Assembly (NCBI RefSeq): GCF_003182275.1
Contig: NZ_QGTR01000003.1
Location: forward strand, 434,001 to 498,000
Length of the DNA stretch: 64,000 bases
Reading direction: 5' to 3'
Origin: Hoeflea marina
GTDB taxonomy: Bacteria > Pseudomonadota > Alphaproteobacteria > Rhizobiales > Rhizobiaceae
Positions 16,093 through 24,282 of this stretch are shown in pieces (position 1 is the first letter of the stretch; the number at the start of each line of letters is the position of its first letter). The notes beneath the pieces are model-generated. The model saw only the letters and a program-made list of their open reading frames with translations, searched no databases and had not been told where the DNA came from. The position numbers and the translations under genes are program-made.

Positions 16093-17724
16093 TTAGCCAT
16101 TTCTCCGATATATTCCGTGAAGCTCCGTTGGACGTCCACCACTGAAAAAATAGTCCAACTCGGCCGACACAAGCGACTTGGCTGCCTGGACATCTTCCTC
16201 TCTCGAGAGGTCATAGTTGTCGAAATACACTTGGTTAGTCAGACGCCAGAGGAAACAGTTTCTCTTGTAAACGTCAATCGGCAGGAAATGACGGCCGAGC
16301 GTGGATTCGATATCTTCGCTTCTGATTCCCTCAAAGGTCGCTTCCGCGCAATCCTTGTTCGAGATTTCCCAGTCGATCTCTGATGTCAGCGCATTTCGCC
16401 GGAACCTTTCGGGAAGCATCCGAAAAACACGGTTCGCTTCAGTGAGAGCCTCGGAGTCCAAGCGATTTCCGTTCTTCCCCACCTGTTCACCAATCAGCCA
16501 CACCTCCCCGCCGGGCCTTAGTGCATTCTGTATTTCCCGCCAGACATGCTCCAGTTCGACGACATGATGGACGCCTGAGACAAAGATGGCGACATCAAAT
16601 TCTTCTGCGCCCAGTGAAAGCGAATTTACATCCTGGACGACGGTTTGGACCGTGCAGTGCTCGGGCATTGCAGCCGCCGCTTGGTTGAGCAAGCCCTGAT
16701 TTATATCGACGAGCGTCAGGTGGACAGGTTTGTCGGTCGAGCGGATCAATGCCGCCTCAACCTGTGCGGCACCGGCACAGAACGACGCGATCCTGAGGTC
16801 GCCGTGGGCGGCAAGATCGGCCAAGCGCTGATGGAAATTGGGAGCCTTGCCCCGAATTCCATGGCTCAACATTCTGTGGGCAAAATGGAAGACGTCCTCA
16901 CCGTCGAGCGGCTGCATTGTTGAAATATCAGGCTGCGGCTCAACTGTGGCCTTCGGATTTTTCGACGCCAACCGCGTGGCTGTCGCGGACTGAATCTGGC
17001 GTTTGCGACCATCGAACAGCTTGTGATCATAGACGCTTTCGAAATGGTTGATCTCATTCCTGACCCGAAGGTCGTGAAAAGCTCTCGCCCTGAGCAGGGG
17101 TATGTCTTGCCGGGGACCTATGACGAGCTCGGATATTGCCAGCCAGTCTGCGCTTGGATCGCCTTTCGGACCAGGATCGACGGATATGACCACGTCGGTC
17201 CTGCCCGGCGTCAGATAACCGAGACCAATCCGGATCTCACGCAGTTCGGCAGCGTCGTCATTTGTGACATGCACTCTGATGATTTCGGCATGCGCCGCGC
17301 GGATCAGCAGGTATAGCCCGTCCGAGGATATCCGTCTGAGTGCCCGACCAAACGCAATCATCAATTCCGTCGCGGGGCCCACATCGACCGACAGGGCCCA
17401 TTGCTCTCCGGAAATCAGTATCAGGCTGGGACGTGTCATGCCGAAATGCGGAACCGGCTGCCAACGTGTCACTGCGGGAGTACCAGGAAGGCTGGACACT
17501 CTCAGGTTCACGTTATCCGTGAGAATAAAATGCGGCAATTCTCTCAAATTCTGCATATCGCCATCCAAGCGTCGTTCTTCTGTTACACCATAGCCGGAAT
17601 AGACCAGATATCGCTCTCGCAGACGAATCGCCAAGGTCATCAAAGCATTGAACCACATGAAGTCAAATTTCCAGCAACCGATATGAACAATCGCCGACAC
17701 ATTAGAATGATAGGGTAGACTCAT
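16093..17724 (-). CDS. Methyltransferase with a large N-terminal domain of unknown function
   Basis: The 543-residue protein has a C-terminal class I methyltransferase domain (about residues 290-450). It shows LRIASFCAGAAQVEAALI (motif I, unusual Cys-Ala), LTLVDINQGLLNQA (acidic motif II), FDVAIFVSGVHHVVELEHV and ALRPGGEVWLIGE. The first ~270 residues are beta-rich, with WFNALMTLAIRLRERY and LLIRAAHAEIIRVHV. They have no family I recognise, and might bind the glycan acceptor. Transcription opposes the sulfotransferase gene, and the gene is AT-richer than the region average. The role is probably methylation of a surface glycan; this is inference from the neighbours. Confidence 0.72.
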   Translation of the reverse strand: MSLPYHSNVSAIVHIGCWKFDFMWFNALMTLAIRLRERYLVYSGYGVTEERRLDGDMQNLRELPHFILTDNVNLRVSSLPGTPAVTRWQPVPHFGMTRPSLILISGEQWALSVDVGPATELMIAFGRALRRISSDGLYLLIRAAHAEIIRVHVTNDDAAELREIRIGLGYLTPGRTDVVISVDPGPKGDPSADWLAISELVIGPRQDIPLLRARAFHDLRVRNEINHFESVYDHKLFDGRKRQIQSATATRLASKNPKATVEPQPDISTMQPLDGEDVFHFAHRMLSHGIRGKAPNFHQRLADLAAHGDLRIASFCAGAAQVEAALIRSTDKPVHLTLVDINQGLLNQAAAAMPEHCTVQTVVQDVNSLSLGAEEFDVAIFVSGVHHVVELEHVWREIQNALRPGGEVWLIGEQVGKNGNRLDSEALTEANRVFRMLPERFRRNALTSEIDWEISNKDCAEATFEGIRSEDIESTLGRHFLPIDVYKRNCFLWRLTNQVYFDNYDLSREEDVQAAKSLVSAELDYFFSGGRPTELHGIYRRNG

Positions 17725-17834
17725 TCATTCCGGGCCGGCCAATCGATTTCCCACCCCTTCTCGTTGCGGGCGGATGGAAAACTTCCTCTCGTACTGTAAA
17801 AGCGGAAACCTCAGACGCCAAGACCGGAGCTCTC

Positions 17835-18938
17835 ATGACTCGCAAGAAAATCCTCTGCATCGTCGGCACCCGACCGGAAGCCATCAAGATGGCGCCGGTG
17901 ATCCTGACACTCCGGCAGGAGCCGTGGGCCGACGTGCATGTGCTCGCCACCGCGCAGCACCGGGACCTGCTCGACCAGGTGTTCGGCCATTTCCGCATCA
18001 CGCCCGACAGCGACCTCGACGTGATGCGGCCCGACCAGACGCTGACCGCGCTCACCGCCCGGCTGCTGCTCGGCCTCGACGCCGTGCTGGACGCCTTCCG
18101 GCCCGACGCGGTGCTGGCGCAGGGCGACACGACGACGGTGATGACCTCGTCGCTCGCCTGCTTCTACCGCCGGATTGCCTTTGGCCATGTCGAGGCCGGG
18201 CTGCGCACCGGCGACATCGCCAATCCCTTTCCCGAGGAGGCCAACCGTGTGATCACCGGGCTCTTGGCCGACTGGCATTTCGCCCCCACCGAAAGCGCGC
18301 GGCAGAACCTGCTCCAAGCCGGTGTCGACGACGCCAGGATCTGGGTCACCGGCAACACCGTCATCGATTCGCTTTTGATGACGGCGGCGGACAAGCCGCG
18401 GCTCGGCTTCGATCTGCCGGCCAACCGGCGCCTGGTGCTGATCACCGCGCACCGGCGCGAGAATTTCGGCGCGCCGTTCGAGGACATCTGCCGCGGCATA
18501 CGGCTGCTCGCCGAACGAAATCCGGAGGTGACGTTCCTCTATCCGGTGCACCCCAATCCGAATGTGAAGACCGTCGCCCATGCGAGACTCGGCGGCCTTG
18601 CCAATGTCATCCTCTCCGAGCCGCTCGGCTATGTCGACTTCGTCGCCGCCATGAGCCGGGCGCATGTGATCATCACCGATTCGGGCGGCGTGCAGGAAGA
18701 GGCGCCGGCGCTCGGCAAGCCGGTGATCGTGCTGCGCAACGAGACCGAGCGGCCCGACGCAGTGGAGGCCGGCGTCGTCGAACTCGTCGGCACCGACGCC
18801 GGCCGGCTGTCGGCCGCCGTGCAGCGGCTGCTCGACGACGACGATGCCTGGCGGGCCATGGCGCGCGGCGTTTCGCCCTATGGCGACGGCCACGCGGCCG
18901 GTCGCATTGTGGCTGCAATCCGCGCCCAGATGTCGTAG
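17835..18938 (+). CDS. wecB: UDP-N-acetylglucosamine 2-epimerase, non-hydrolysing (WecB)
   Basis: The 367-residue protein is full length for WecB. It has the N-terminal ILCIVGTRPEAIKMAPVI, the GDTTTVMTSSLACFYRRI region, VEAGLRTGD near residue 120, LITAHRRENFG near 202 and the C-terminal UDP site TDSGGVQEEAPALGKPV with the E-R motif LRNETERPDAVEAG. It interconverts UDP-GlcNAc and UDP-ManNAc in the cytoplasm, supplying ManNAc for capsule or O-antigen. GC content and codon use return to the chromosomal norm here. It is followed by the ABC exporter genes on the same strand. Confidence 0.96.
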   Translation: MTRKKILCIVGTRPEAIKMAPVILTLRQEPWADVHVLATAQHRDLLDQVFGHFRITPDSDLDVMRPDQTLTALTARLLLGLDAVLDAFRPDAVLAQGDTTTVMTSSLACFYRRIAFGHVEAGLRTGDIANPFPEEANRVITGLLADWHFAPTESARQNLLQAGVDDARIWVTGNTVIDSLLMTAADKPRLGFDLPANRRLVLITAHRRENFGAPFEDICRGIRLLAERNPEVTFLYPVHPNPNVKTVAHARLGGLANVILSEPLGYVDFVAAMSRAHVIITDSGGVQEEAPALGKPVIVLRNETERPDAVEAGVVELVGTDAGRLSAAVQRLLDDDDAWRAMARGVSPYGDGHAAGRIVAAIRAQMS

Positions 18939-19032
18939 ACCACGCCGGAGGCACGCCGCGGCGACTCGGCCAGCCTCCGTCAATGGGCCACCGGTCCGGA
19001 ACAGTCCGGGCGCGGGGCCGGGGAAAGCCGCA

Positions 19033-19767
19033 ATGACTCTCAGCCTGTTCCGTTTCCTGCTCCGCTACCGCCAGACCGCGCTCGGGCCCCTGTGGCTGCT
19101 GATCGGCCCGGCGCTGTTCATCGCGCTCCTCGGCAGCCTCTACGCCCAGATCGGATCGACCACGTCGGCCCAGTTCGTGCCGTTCCTTGCCATCGGCCTC
19201 ATCACCTGGAACCTGCTCTCCGGCTTCACCACCCAGGCGGCGACCGTCTTCCAGCGCGACCGCGCCAGCCTGCTGCAGGGCGACATGACGCTTGGCCGCA
19301 TCGCCATGATCGACGTCAACACCAACATACTGATGTTCCTGCACCAGGCGCTGATCATCGCCGCCGTCTTCCTCATCTACCGGGTGCCGCTCGGGCCCTA
19401 CGCGCTGGTCAGCCTGCTCGGTCTCGCGATCGTCATCATCAACGGCGTCTGGGTGACCATGCTGCTCGGCATTCTCGGCGCCCGCTTCCGCGACCTCAGC
19501 GAGATCCTGCAGGCGATCATGCGCATCGCCTTCCTCGCGACGCCGATCATCTGGATGCCGGGCGAGGACGGGCGCGGCGGCGTGATGGGCCATTTCCTCG
19601 CCTTCAACCCGTTCTACCATTTCCTCGAGATCGTCCGCGCGCCACTGCTCGGAACCGCGATTGCGCCCTCAACCTGGGCCGTGGTGCTGGTGCTCAGCGC
19701 CTGCAACTGCCTTGCGAGCTGGTTCGTCACCCGCCGCTACGGCCGCTATGTGCCGCTGTGGATATGA
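19033..19767 (+). CDS. ABC-2 type polysaccharide export permease (Wzm/KpsM-like)
   Basis: The 244-residue protein has six hydrophobic segments and the ABC-2 permease N-terminal signature RYRQTALGPLWLLIGP followed by LGARFRDLSEILQ near the middle. The family is typically ~260 residues with ~20 more residues before RYRQT, so this protein is slightly short at its N-terminus. The ATG at 19033 has GGGAAAG upstream and is the best start. It should form the membrane channel of an ABC exporter that moves a lipid-linked polysaccharide across the inner membrane. The partner ATPase follows after 37 bp. Confidence 0.9.
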   Translation: MTLSLFRFLLRYRQTALGPLWLLIGPALFIALLGSLYAQIGSTTSAQFVPFLAIGLITWNLLSGFTTQAATVFQRDRASLLQGDMTLGRIAMIDVNTNILMFLHQALIIAAVFLIYRVPLGPYALVSLLGLAIVIINGVWVTMLLGILGARFRDLSEILQAIMRIAFLATPIIWMPGEDGRGGVMGHFLAFNPFYHFLEIVRAPLLGTAIAPSTWAVVLVLSACNCLASWFVTRRYGRYVPLWI

Positions 19768-19804
19768 CGGGCGCAACCGATGCAACGAATCGAAAGGGCC
19801 AGCG

Positions 19805-20620
19805 ATGACGGCTGAACTTCGGACGCCACGCGACCGGGACGCCCGGGAGAAGCCGCTGATCGAGGCGCGCGAGATCAGTCTGCATGTGCCGCTGGTCAAG
19901 CCCGGCGAGCGCAATCTGCTCGCAAGTCCCGGGCGGCTCATCCGCGACCTCTATCTCTCGCGCAGCACCAGGGTCAACGCCACCCTCATCGACGGCATCA
20001 GCTTCAGCCTGGCGCGCGGCGAGCGTCTCGGCCTGATCGGCTCCAACGGCGCCGGCAAGAGCACGCTGCTCCGGGTGCTGGCCGGGATCTACCAGCCCAG
20101 TTCCGGCACGCTGGCGGTGCAGGGCAGCGCCAAGGGCCTGTTCGACATTTCGCTCGGCATGCGGGCGGAAGCCACGGGGCTCGAGAACATCTATCTGCGC
20201 GGCCTGCAGATGGGGCTCGGGCTCAAGCGCATCCGCACGCTGATCCCGGCGGTGATGGCGTTCTCCGAGCTCGGCGAGGACATCGAGAAGCAGCTCAACA
20301 CCTATTCGAGCGGCATGCGGCTCAGGCTCGCCATCGCCATCTCGACCATGGTCGAGCCCGACATCCTGCTGCTCGACGAATGGATCGGCGCCGGCGACGC
20401 CGCCTTCAACGAGAAGGTGAGGAAGCGGATGATGGAGCTGGTCGAGACCAGCCGCGGCCTGGTCCTCGCCACCCACAACACCGCCCTGATGAAATCGCTC
20501 TGCACCCATGGCATGGTGCTCGACAAGGGCAGGACGACGTTTCTGGGCCCGGTGGACGAGGCGCTGAAGTTCTATGCTGAACGGACGGCCGAGGGCGAGC
20601 CGGGGCTACGAAAACCCTGA
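19805..20620 (+). CDS. ABC polysaccharide exporter ATP-binding protein (Wzt/KpsT-like)
   Basis: The 271-residue ATPase has Walker A GSNGAGKST (about 81-89), signature YSSGMRLRLA, Walker B DILLLDEW and the switch histidine in LATHNTALM. A ~60-residue N-terminal extension precedes ISFSLARGERLGL, as in Wzt/RfbE-type proteins. The C-terminal carbohydrate-binding domain of O9a-type Wzt is absent, so export is not expected to need chain-end recognition by this subunit. It forms one operon with the permease, and a strong hairpin element follows the stop. Confidence 0.93.
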   Translation: MTAELRTPRDRDAREKPLIEAREISLHVPLVKPGERNLLASPGRLIRDLYLSRSTRVNATLIDGISFSLARGERLGLIGSNGAGKSTLLRVLAGIYQPSSGTLAVQGSAKGLFDISLGMRAEATGLENIYLRGLQMGLGLKRIRTLIPAVMAFSELGEDIEKQLNTYSSGMRLRLAIAISTMVEPDILLLDEWIGAGDAAFNEKVRKRMMELVETSRGLVLATHNTALMKSLCTHGMVLDKGRTTFLGPVDEALKFYAERTAEGEPGLRKP

Positions 20621-20633
20621 CCGCCGCGCGGCT

Positions 20634-20740
20634 GACGCATGTCGCCCGAAAGTGCAGCGGTTTCGGGATCACGACATGCATGATTGCAAAGAGCTGAGGC
20701 ACATTGCGCGAATCCGAGTTCAAGCGATGTGCCTTGGGTC
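20634..20740 (-). repeat. Hyphomicrobiales-type palindromic intergenic repeat with intact hairpin
   Basis: The core is a long nested stem. GCATGTCG (20637-20644) and CCCGAAA (645-651) pair with TTTCGGG (661-667) and CGACATGC (672-679), with a nine-base loop and a four-base bulge. Read on the minus strand, it is preceded by a TTTGCAATCATGCATGTCG block, as in the dispersed element I remember from many rhizobial genomes. It sits between the convergent ABC ATPase gene and the SMR gene and probably serves as their terminator. A weaker copy is at 1233-1342. Confidence 0.65.
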
Positions 20741-21083
20741 AGGCGTAAACCACGATCGTGCCCACCAGCATTATGACCAGGCCAATATATTGCCGGTTCG
20801 TCAGGACTTCGCCGAAGATCAGGAACGCGAAGACAAAGACCAGGCCCGAGCCCATGATCACGAAGGGATAGGCAAGCGAGAGCGGCACGCGGGTCAGGAT
20901 GTACAACCACAGCACCATTGCCAGTCCATAAACGGCGAAAGACGCGTATATGAGCGGCGACGTGGCCAGATCCAGATAGGAGCGGGTATTGAGCATCTCC
21001 TTGGCTGCGAATTTCAGCATGATCTGGCCGGCAGTGATGCTGACAGCACAGATCAGACAGAGGACCAGTTCCAGACGACTCAT
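20739..21083 (-). CDS. Small SMR/EamA-type membrane protein (flippase-like)
   Basis: The 114-residue protein has four hydrophobic helices and the SMR-like features AGQIMLKFAAKE in TM1 and LSLAYPFVIMGSGLVFVFAF in TM3, ending LVIMLVGTIVVYA. It resembles EmrE-superfamily proteins, including ArnE/ArnF subunits that flip undecaprenyl-phosphate sugars. The glycan context favours a lipid-linked sugar flippase over a drug pump. These proteins act as dimers or pairs, and no second SMR gene is visible here. It is transcribed toward the exporter genes and divergently from the next methyltransferase. Confidence 0.8.
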   Translation of the reverse strand: MSRLELVLCLICAVSITAGQIMLKFAAKEMLNTRSYLDLATSPLIYASFAVYGLAMVLWLYILTRVPLSLAYPFVIMGSGLVFVFAFLIFGEVLTNRQYIGLVIMLVGTIVVYA

Positions 21084-21188
21084 ATGGCGTTTCCCGTTGC
21101 GAAAGTGATGCCTACCGGGTTAAAGGGGGGCTGTCCACGTATCCGCAGTGCTGGCGGTTCAGTTCGCAACCGTGATTGGAATCTATCA

Positions 21189-21875
21189 ATGGCCATGGAA
21201 AAGAAAGAGCTTTGGTCGACGGAGCACGCGGAAAAATATGAAAGCGAGAACTACGGCTCGGGAATGGCCGGCTATGTCATGCGTCGGAGCCACAGCCTTA
21301 TCGAGGACGAATTTTCATCGGACAGGCATTTTTCAGATGTTCTCGAAGTCGGCGCCGGCAGCGGCATCCATCTGTCTTTCGTTCGCCACAGCTTCGACTC
21401 CTACACGATGACCGACGGTTACGAGCCCATGCTGGCCCAACTGGAAGCTGTCCGGGACCGTTCCGGCAATCCGAACGTGAGGGTCGAACTCAAGGACGCC
21501 GCAAGGCTCGATTATCCCGACAACACATTTGACCGCCTGATCGCCACCCACGTGCTCGAGCATATGCCATCCGCCCACATGGTGCTGGAGGAATGGAAAC
21601 GGGTGGTGAAGCCCGGAGGGGTGATTTCCGTGGTCGTCCCCTGCGATCCCGGCATGGCCTGGCGCCTTGGGCGCTATTTCGGTCCCCGGGCAGCCGCAAA
21701 ACGGCGGGGGATCGATTACGACTACATCCAAGCATTGGAACATGTGAACTCGATTACGAATCTCAACGCGATCACCGATCACCATTTCGCCGACCAACGA
21801 AAATACTGGTGGCCGTTACGATTCGAGCAGACGGACCTCAACTTGATCCTGGGAATCAATGCGATTGTTGCTTGA
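21189..21875 (+). CDS. SAM-dependent methyltransferase (class I)
   Basis: The 228-residue protein shows DVLEVGAGSGIHLSFV (motif I), TMTDGYEPMLAQLE (motif II), LDYPDNTFDRLIATHVLEHM (motif IV) and WKRVVKPGGVISVVVPCD (motif V), typical of Methyltransf_11. The acceptor is unknown. The frame is open upstream through the SMR gene and the repeat, but the ATG at 21189 begins a normal-length protein and lies just outside the divergent SMR gene. The gene is AT-richer than the ABC exporter genes. It and the next methyltransferase are probably co-transcribed into the epimerase and GMC oxidoreductase genes. Confidence 0.85.
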   Translation: MAMEKKELWSTEHAEKYESENYGSGMAGYVMRRSHSLIEDEFSSDRHFSDVLEVGAGSGIHLSFVRHSFDSYTMTDGYEPMLAQLEAVRDRSGNPNVRVELKDAARLDYPDNTFDRLIATHVLEHMPSAHMVLEEWKRVVKPGGVISVVVPCDPGMAWRLGRYFGPRAAAKRRGIDYDYIQALEHVNSITNLNAITDHHFADQRKYWWPLRFEQTDLNLILGINAIVA

Positions 21876-22076
21876 GCAGACGGGCGCAGGAATCCGGGCG
21901 ACTGAACCTGATGCCTGTGCCGTTGAATCAGGCTTGCCGGCGCCAGAAGGCGCATCCCAGCTAGGGGTGAATCCGCCAGCTCAGTCCGGGTAAACAGCCG
22001 GATTTGCGATTGCAGCCATATGGCACTAGGAGTGGGAGATACTCCGATTTCCGCCCAAACATCACCGGGTTCATGA

Positions 22077-22880
22077 ATGGCAAGGCTCATCAACAAGTTC
22101 ATAAGCTCGATTCGCGATACCACAGTCGCGGATATCGACGTGGACGGAGATCACCGGCTTGCCATCCATGCCCGCATCTTCGAGAGCAAGCCGCTATTGC
22201 GGAGTGTCTTTTCCGAGCTCCACCGCACCTTCATCGCCCTGGACGAAAAGTATCTGAGCGGCGACGGACTGCGAATCGAGATCGGAGCTGGCGTAGCGCC
22301 GGTCAGGGATCTTGCGCCGGACGTCCTTGCAACCGATATCGTCCCGGGTCCCGGGCTCGATCGCGTGCTGGACGCCCAGGCGATGGACCTCGCCGATTCC
22401 TCGGTTCGCACCATCTTTGGCCAGAACTGTTTCCACCACCTGCCCGATCCGGAAGCCTTCTTCCGGGAATGCGAACGGGTCCTGAAGCCAGGTGGTGGCG
22501 TCATCCTGCTTGAGCCTTATCACGGTCCTTTCGGATCATTTCTCTTCAAGCGCCTTTTCACGACAGAGGGTTTCGACAAGAGATATCCATCATGGCAGAC
22601 GCCTGTGGCCGGCCCCATGAACGGTGCAAACCAGGCATTGAGCTACATCGTTTTCAAGCGCGACAGGGATGAGTTCACCCTGAAATTTCCCGCACTCAGG
22701 ATTGTCCACGAACAAACCTGTTCGAACTACCTCAAATACCTCGCCTCGGGCGGATTGAATTTTAGGCAGCTGTGCCCGAATTGGGCGATCCCCGCTGTCT
22801 CGCTCCTGCAGTTCATGTTGTTTCCATTGAACCGATGGCTTGCATTGCATCACATCATCGTCCTCCGGAAAGAGCCTTGA
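22077..22880 (+). CDS. SAM-dependent methyltransferase-like protein
   Basis: The 267-residue protein has LRIEIGAGVAPVRDLAPDVLATDIVPG (motifs I and II), DLADSSVRTIFGQNCFHHLPDPEAFF and CERVLKPGGGVILLEPYHGPFGS. It then has a ~110-residue C-terminal extension ending in a hydrophobic stretch (AIPAVSLLQFMLFPLNRWLALHHIIVL), which may hold it at the membrane. This shape is seen in methyltransferases of glycan and lipid-glycan clusters, where the lipid-linked acceptor lies at the membrane. Exact function is unknown. The 200 bp before it hold no gene. Confidence 0.82.
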   Translation: MARLINKFISSIRDTTVADIDVDGDHRLAIHARIFESKPLLRSVFSELHRTFIALDEKYLSGDGLRIEIGAGVAPVRDLAPDVLATDIVPGPGLDRVLDAQAMDLADSSVRTIFGQNCFHHLPDPEAFFRECERVLKPGGGVILLEPYHGPFGSFLFKRLFTTEGFDKRYPSWQTPVAGPMNGANQALSYIVFKRDRDEFTLKFPALRIVHEQTCSNYLKYLASGGLNFRQLCPNWAIPAVSLLQFMLFPLNRWLALHHIIVLRKEP

Positions 22881-23007
22881 AAGCGATGCTGACGTGCGCC
22901 GAGACCGATTCACTTAATACATCCGCCGCATCGGTCCATTGCTGTTTCGTCCGGATCCATCTATCCAATCGTAGTTCCTATCCCCGGCTTCAATGGTCCC
23001 TGCAGAT

Positions 23008-24282
23008 ATGAAGATCATTGTCACCGGCGCAACGGGATACATCGGGGTCCGGCTGACCGATCTGGCCCGTCAACTGGGGCACGAAGTTATCTGCATGACG
23101 CGGCATGCGCATGCTTCGGACAAAGCCTGGATCAAGTTCGATCTTCTCGATCCAGCACCCCTCGAACTGCCTGCCGACACTGATGCGGTGATTCATCTTG
23201 CCATCACCCCTCACTCAAGGGCCGCAGACCCAGACTTCGAGTTTGAGGCAACCAGATTTCTGGTCGAAGCGACGCAGCGGGCAGGTGCCCGGATGGTTTT
23301 CGTTTCAAGCCAGACCGCGCGGCAGGATGCTCCCACCTCCTACGGCCGCCTGAAGTGGCAGATCGAGCAATTGGTGGGCAAGTCCGGCGGTCTCTCGGTC
23401 CGTCCCGGACAAGTCTATGGCGGAGCCGAAAAAGGCCTGTTCGGAGTGCTTGTTCATCTTGTCCGAACCCTGCCGGTCGTCCCCGCGTTCCTGCCCGCCC
23501 CGAAAGTGCGCCCAGTCCATGTGGATGACCTTGCCGCGGTACTGCTGGGCTGCGCGAGTGTGAACTATCCGTCCGGCACGGTGCTGTGCGTCGGTTCTGA
23601 GGAGCCGGTGTCGATGACACGATTCCTCACAACCATTGCCACCGTTCGGGTTCGTCGCTTGCGCCCCCCCATCCCGGTTCCTGTGATGGCAATCCGAATC
23701 CTCTCCCGCATGGTTGGACCGAGCCTGCGCAGCCGTCTGGGGCTCGTTCGGCTGATGTCGCTGATCGAATTGCCAGACATGGAGACAACTGACGATCTGC
23801 GAAGGACGGGCATAACCCTGCGTCCGCTATCGTCGGGAATGACAGTATCGGGAAATGATCGACGCCGGAGGCTGGCGGCCGAAGGGCGTGCCCTGCTATC
23901 CTATGTATTGAAGGCCGATCCGGCGCCGGGTCTGATCAGGCGGTATGTGCGATGCGTGGAGACAACCAGGTCACCACGACCAATGGACCTCCCCGGTATC
24001 TTTTTACGGTATCCAGCGGCTTTGGCACTGCTGGATTCACCGGCCATCCGGAAGCTTGATTGCGCAGGGGAGTTTGCCTGGCGGCTCGACGCTGCCGTCC
24101 TATTGGCCGAAGCCACAGTCGCTGGATCCAGACGCTTTCTTGAGATCAATCGGCCCGTGGGACGCACCCGCAGTCTGTTCCGGCTGGGCCACGCGGTGCA
24201 TATGGAAGCCTGGTGGCGCCTGCTCGCGCTGGCGGGCAGGCCGGTTGTTGACCAGATAATTCGAAAGACATGGCAGAGCTGA
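23008..24282 (+). CDS. NAD-dependent epimerase/dehydratase (extended SDR) with C-terminal extension
   Basis: The ATG at 23008 opens directly on the Rossmann strand MKIIVTGATGYIG (TGxxGxxG). An ATG five codons earlier (22993) is possible. The YxxxK catalytic pair is SYGRLKW near residue 115, and RPGQVYGG and VRPVHVDDLAAVLL follow as in extended SDRs that modify nucleotide sugars. The SDR part ends near residue 285. The last ~140 residues (LRRTGITLRPLSS onward) are arginine-rich, helical and unrecognised. The stop overlaps the next ORF as TGATG, so the two proteins are made together and may act in sequence. Confidence 0.83.
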   Translation: MKIIVTGATGYIGVRLTDLARQLGHEVICMTRHAHASDKAWIKFDLLDPAPLELPADTDAVIHLAITPHSRAADPDFEFEATRFLVEATQRAGARMVFVSSQTARQDAPTSYGRLKWQIEQLVGKSGGLSVRPGQVYGGAEKGLFGVLVHLVRTLPVVPAFLPAPKVRPVHVDDLAAVLLGCASVNYPSGTVLCVGSEEPVSMTRFLTTIATVRVRRLRPPIPVPVMAIRILSRMVGPSLRSRLGLVRLMSLIELPDMETTDDLRRTGITLRPLSSGMTVSGNDRRRRLAAEGRALLSYVLKADPAPGLIRRYVRCVETTRSPRPMDLPGIFLRYPAALALLDSPAIRKLDCAGEFAWRLDAAVLLAEATVAGSRRFLEINRPVGRTRSLFRLGHAVHMEAWWRLLALAGRPVVDQIIRKTWQS

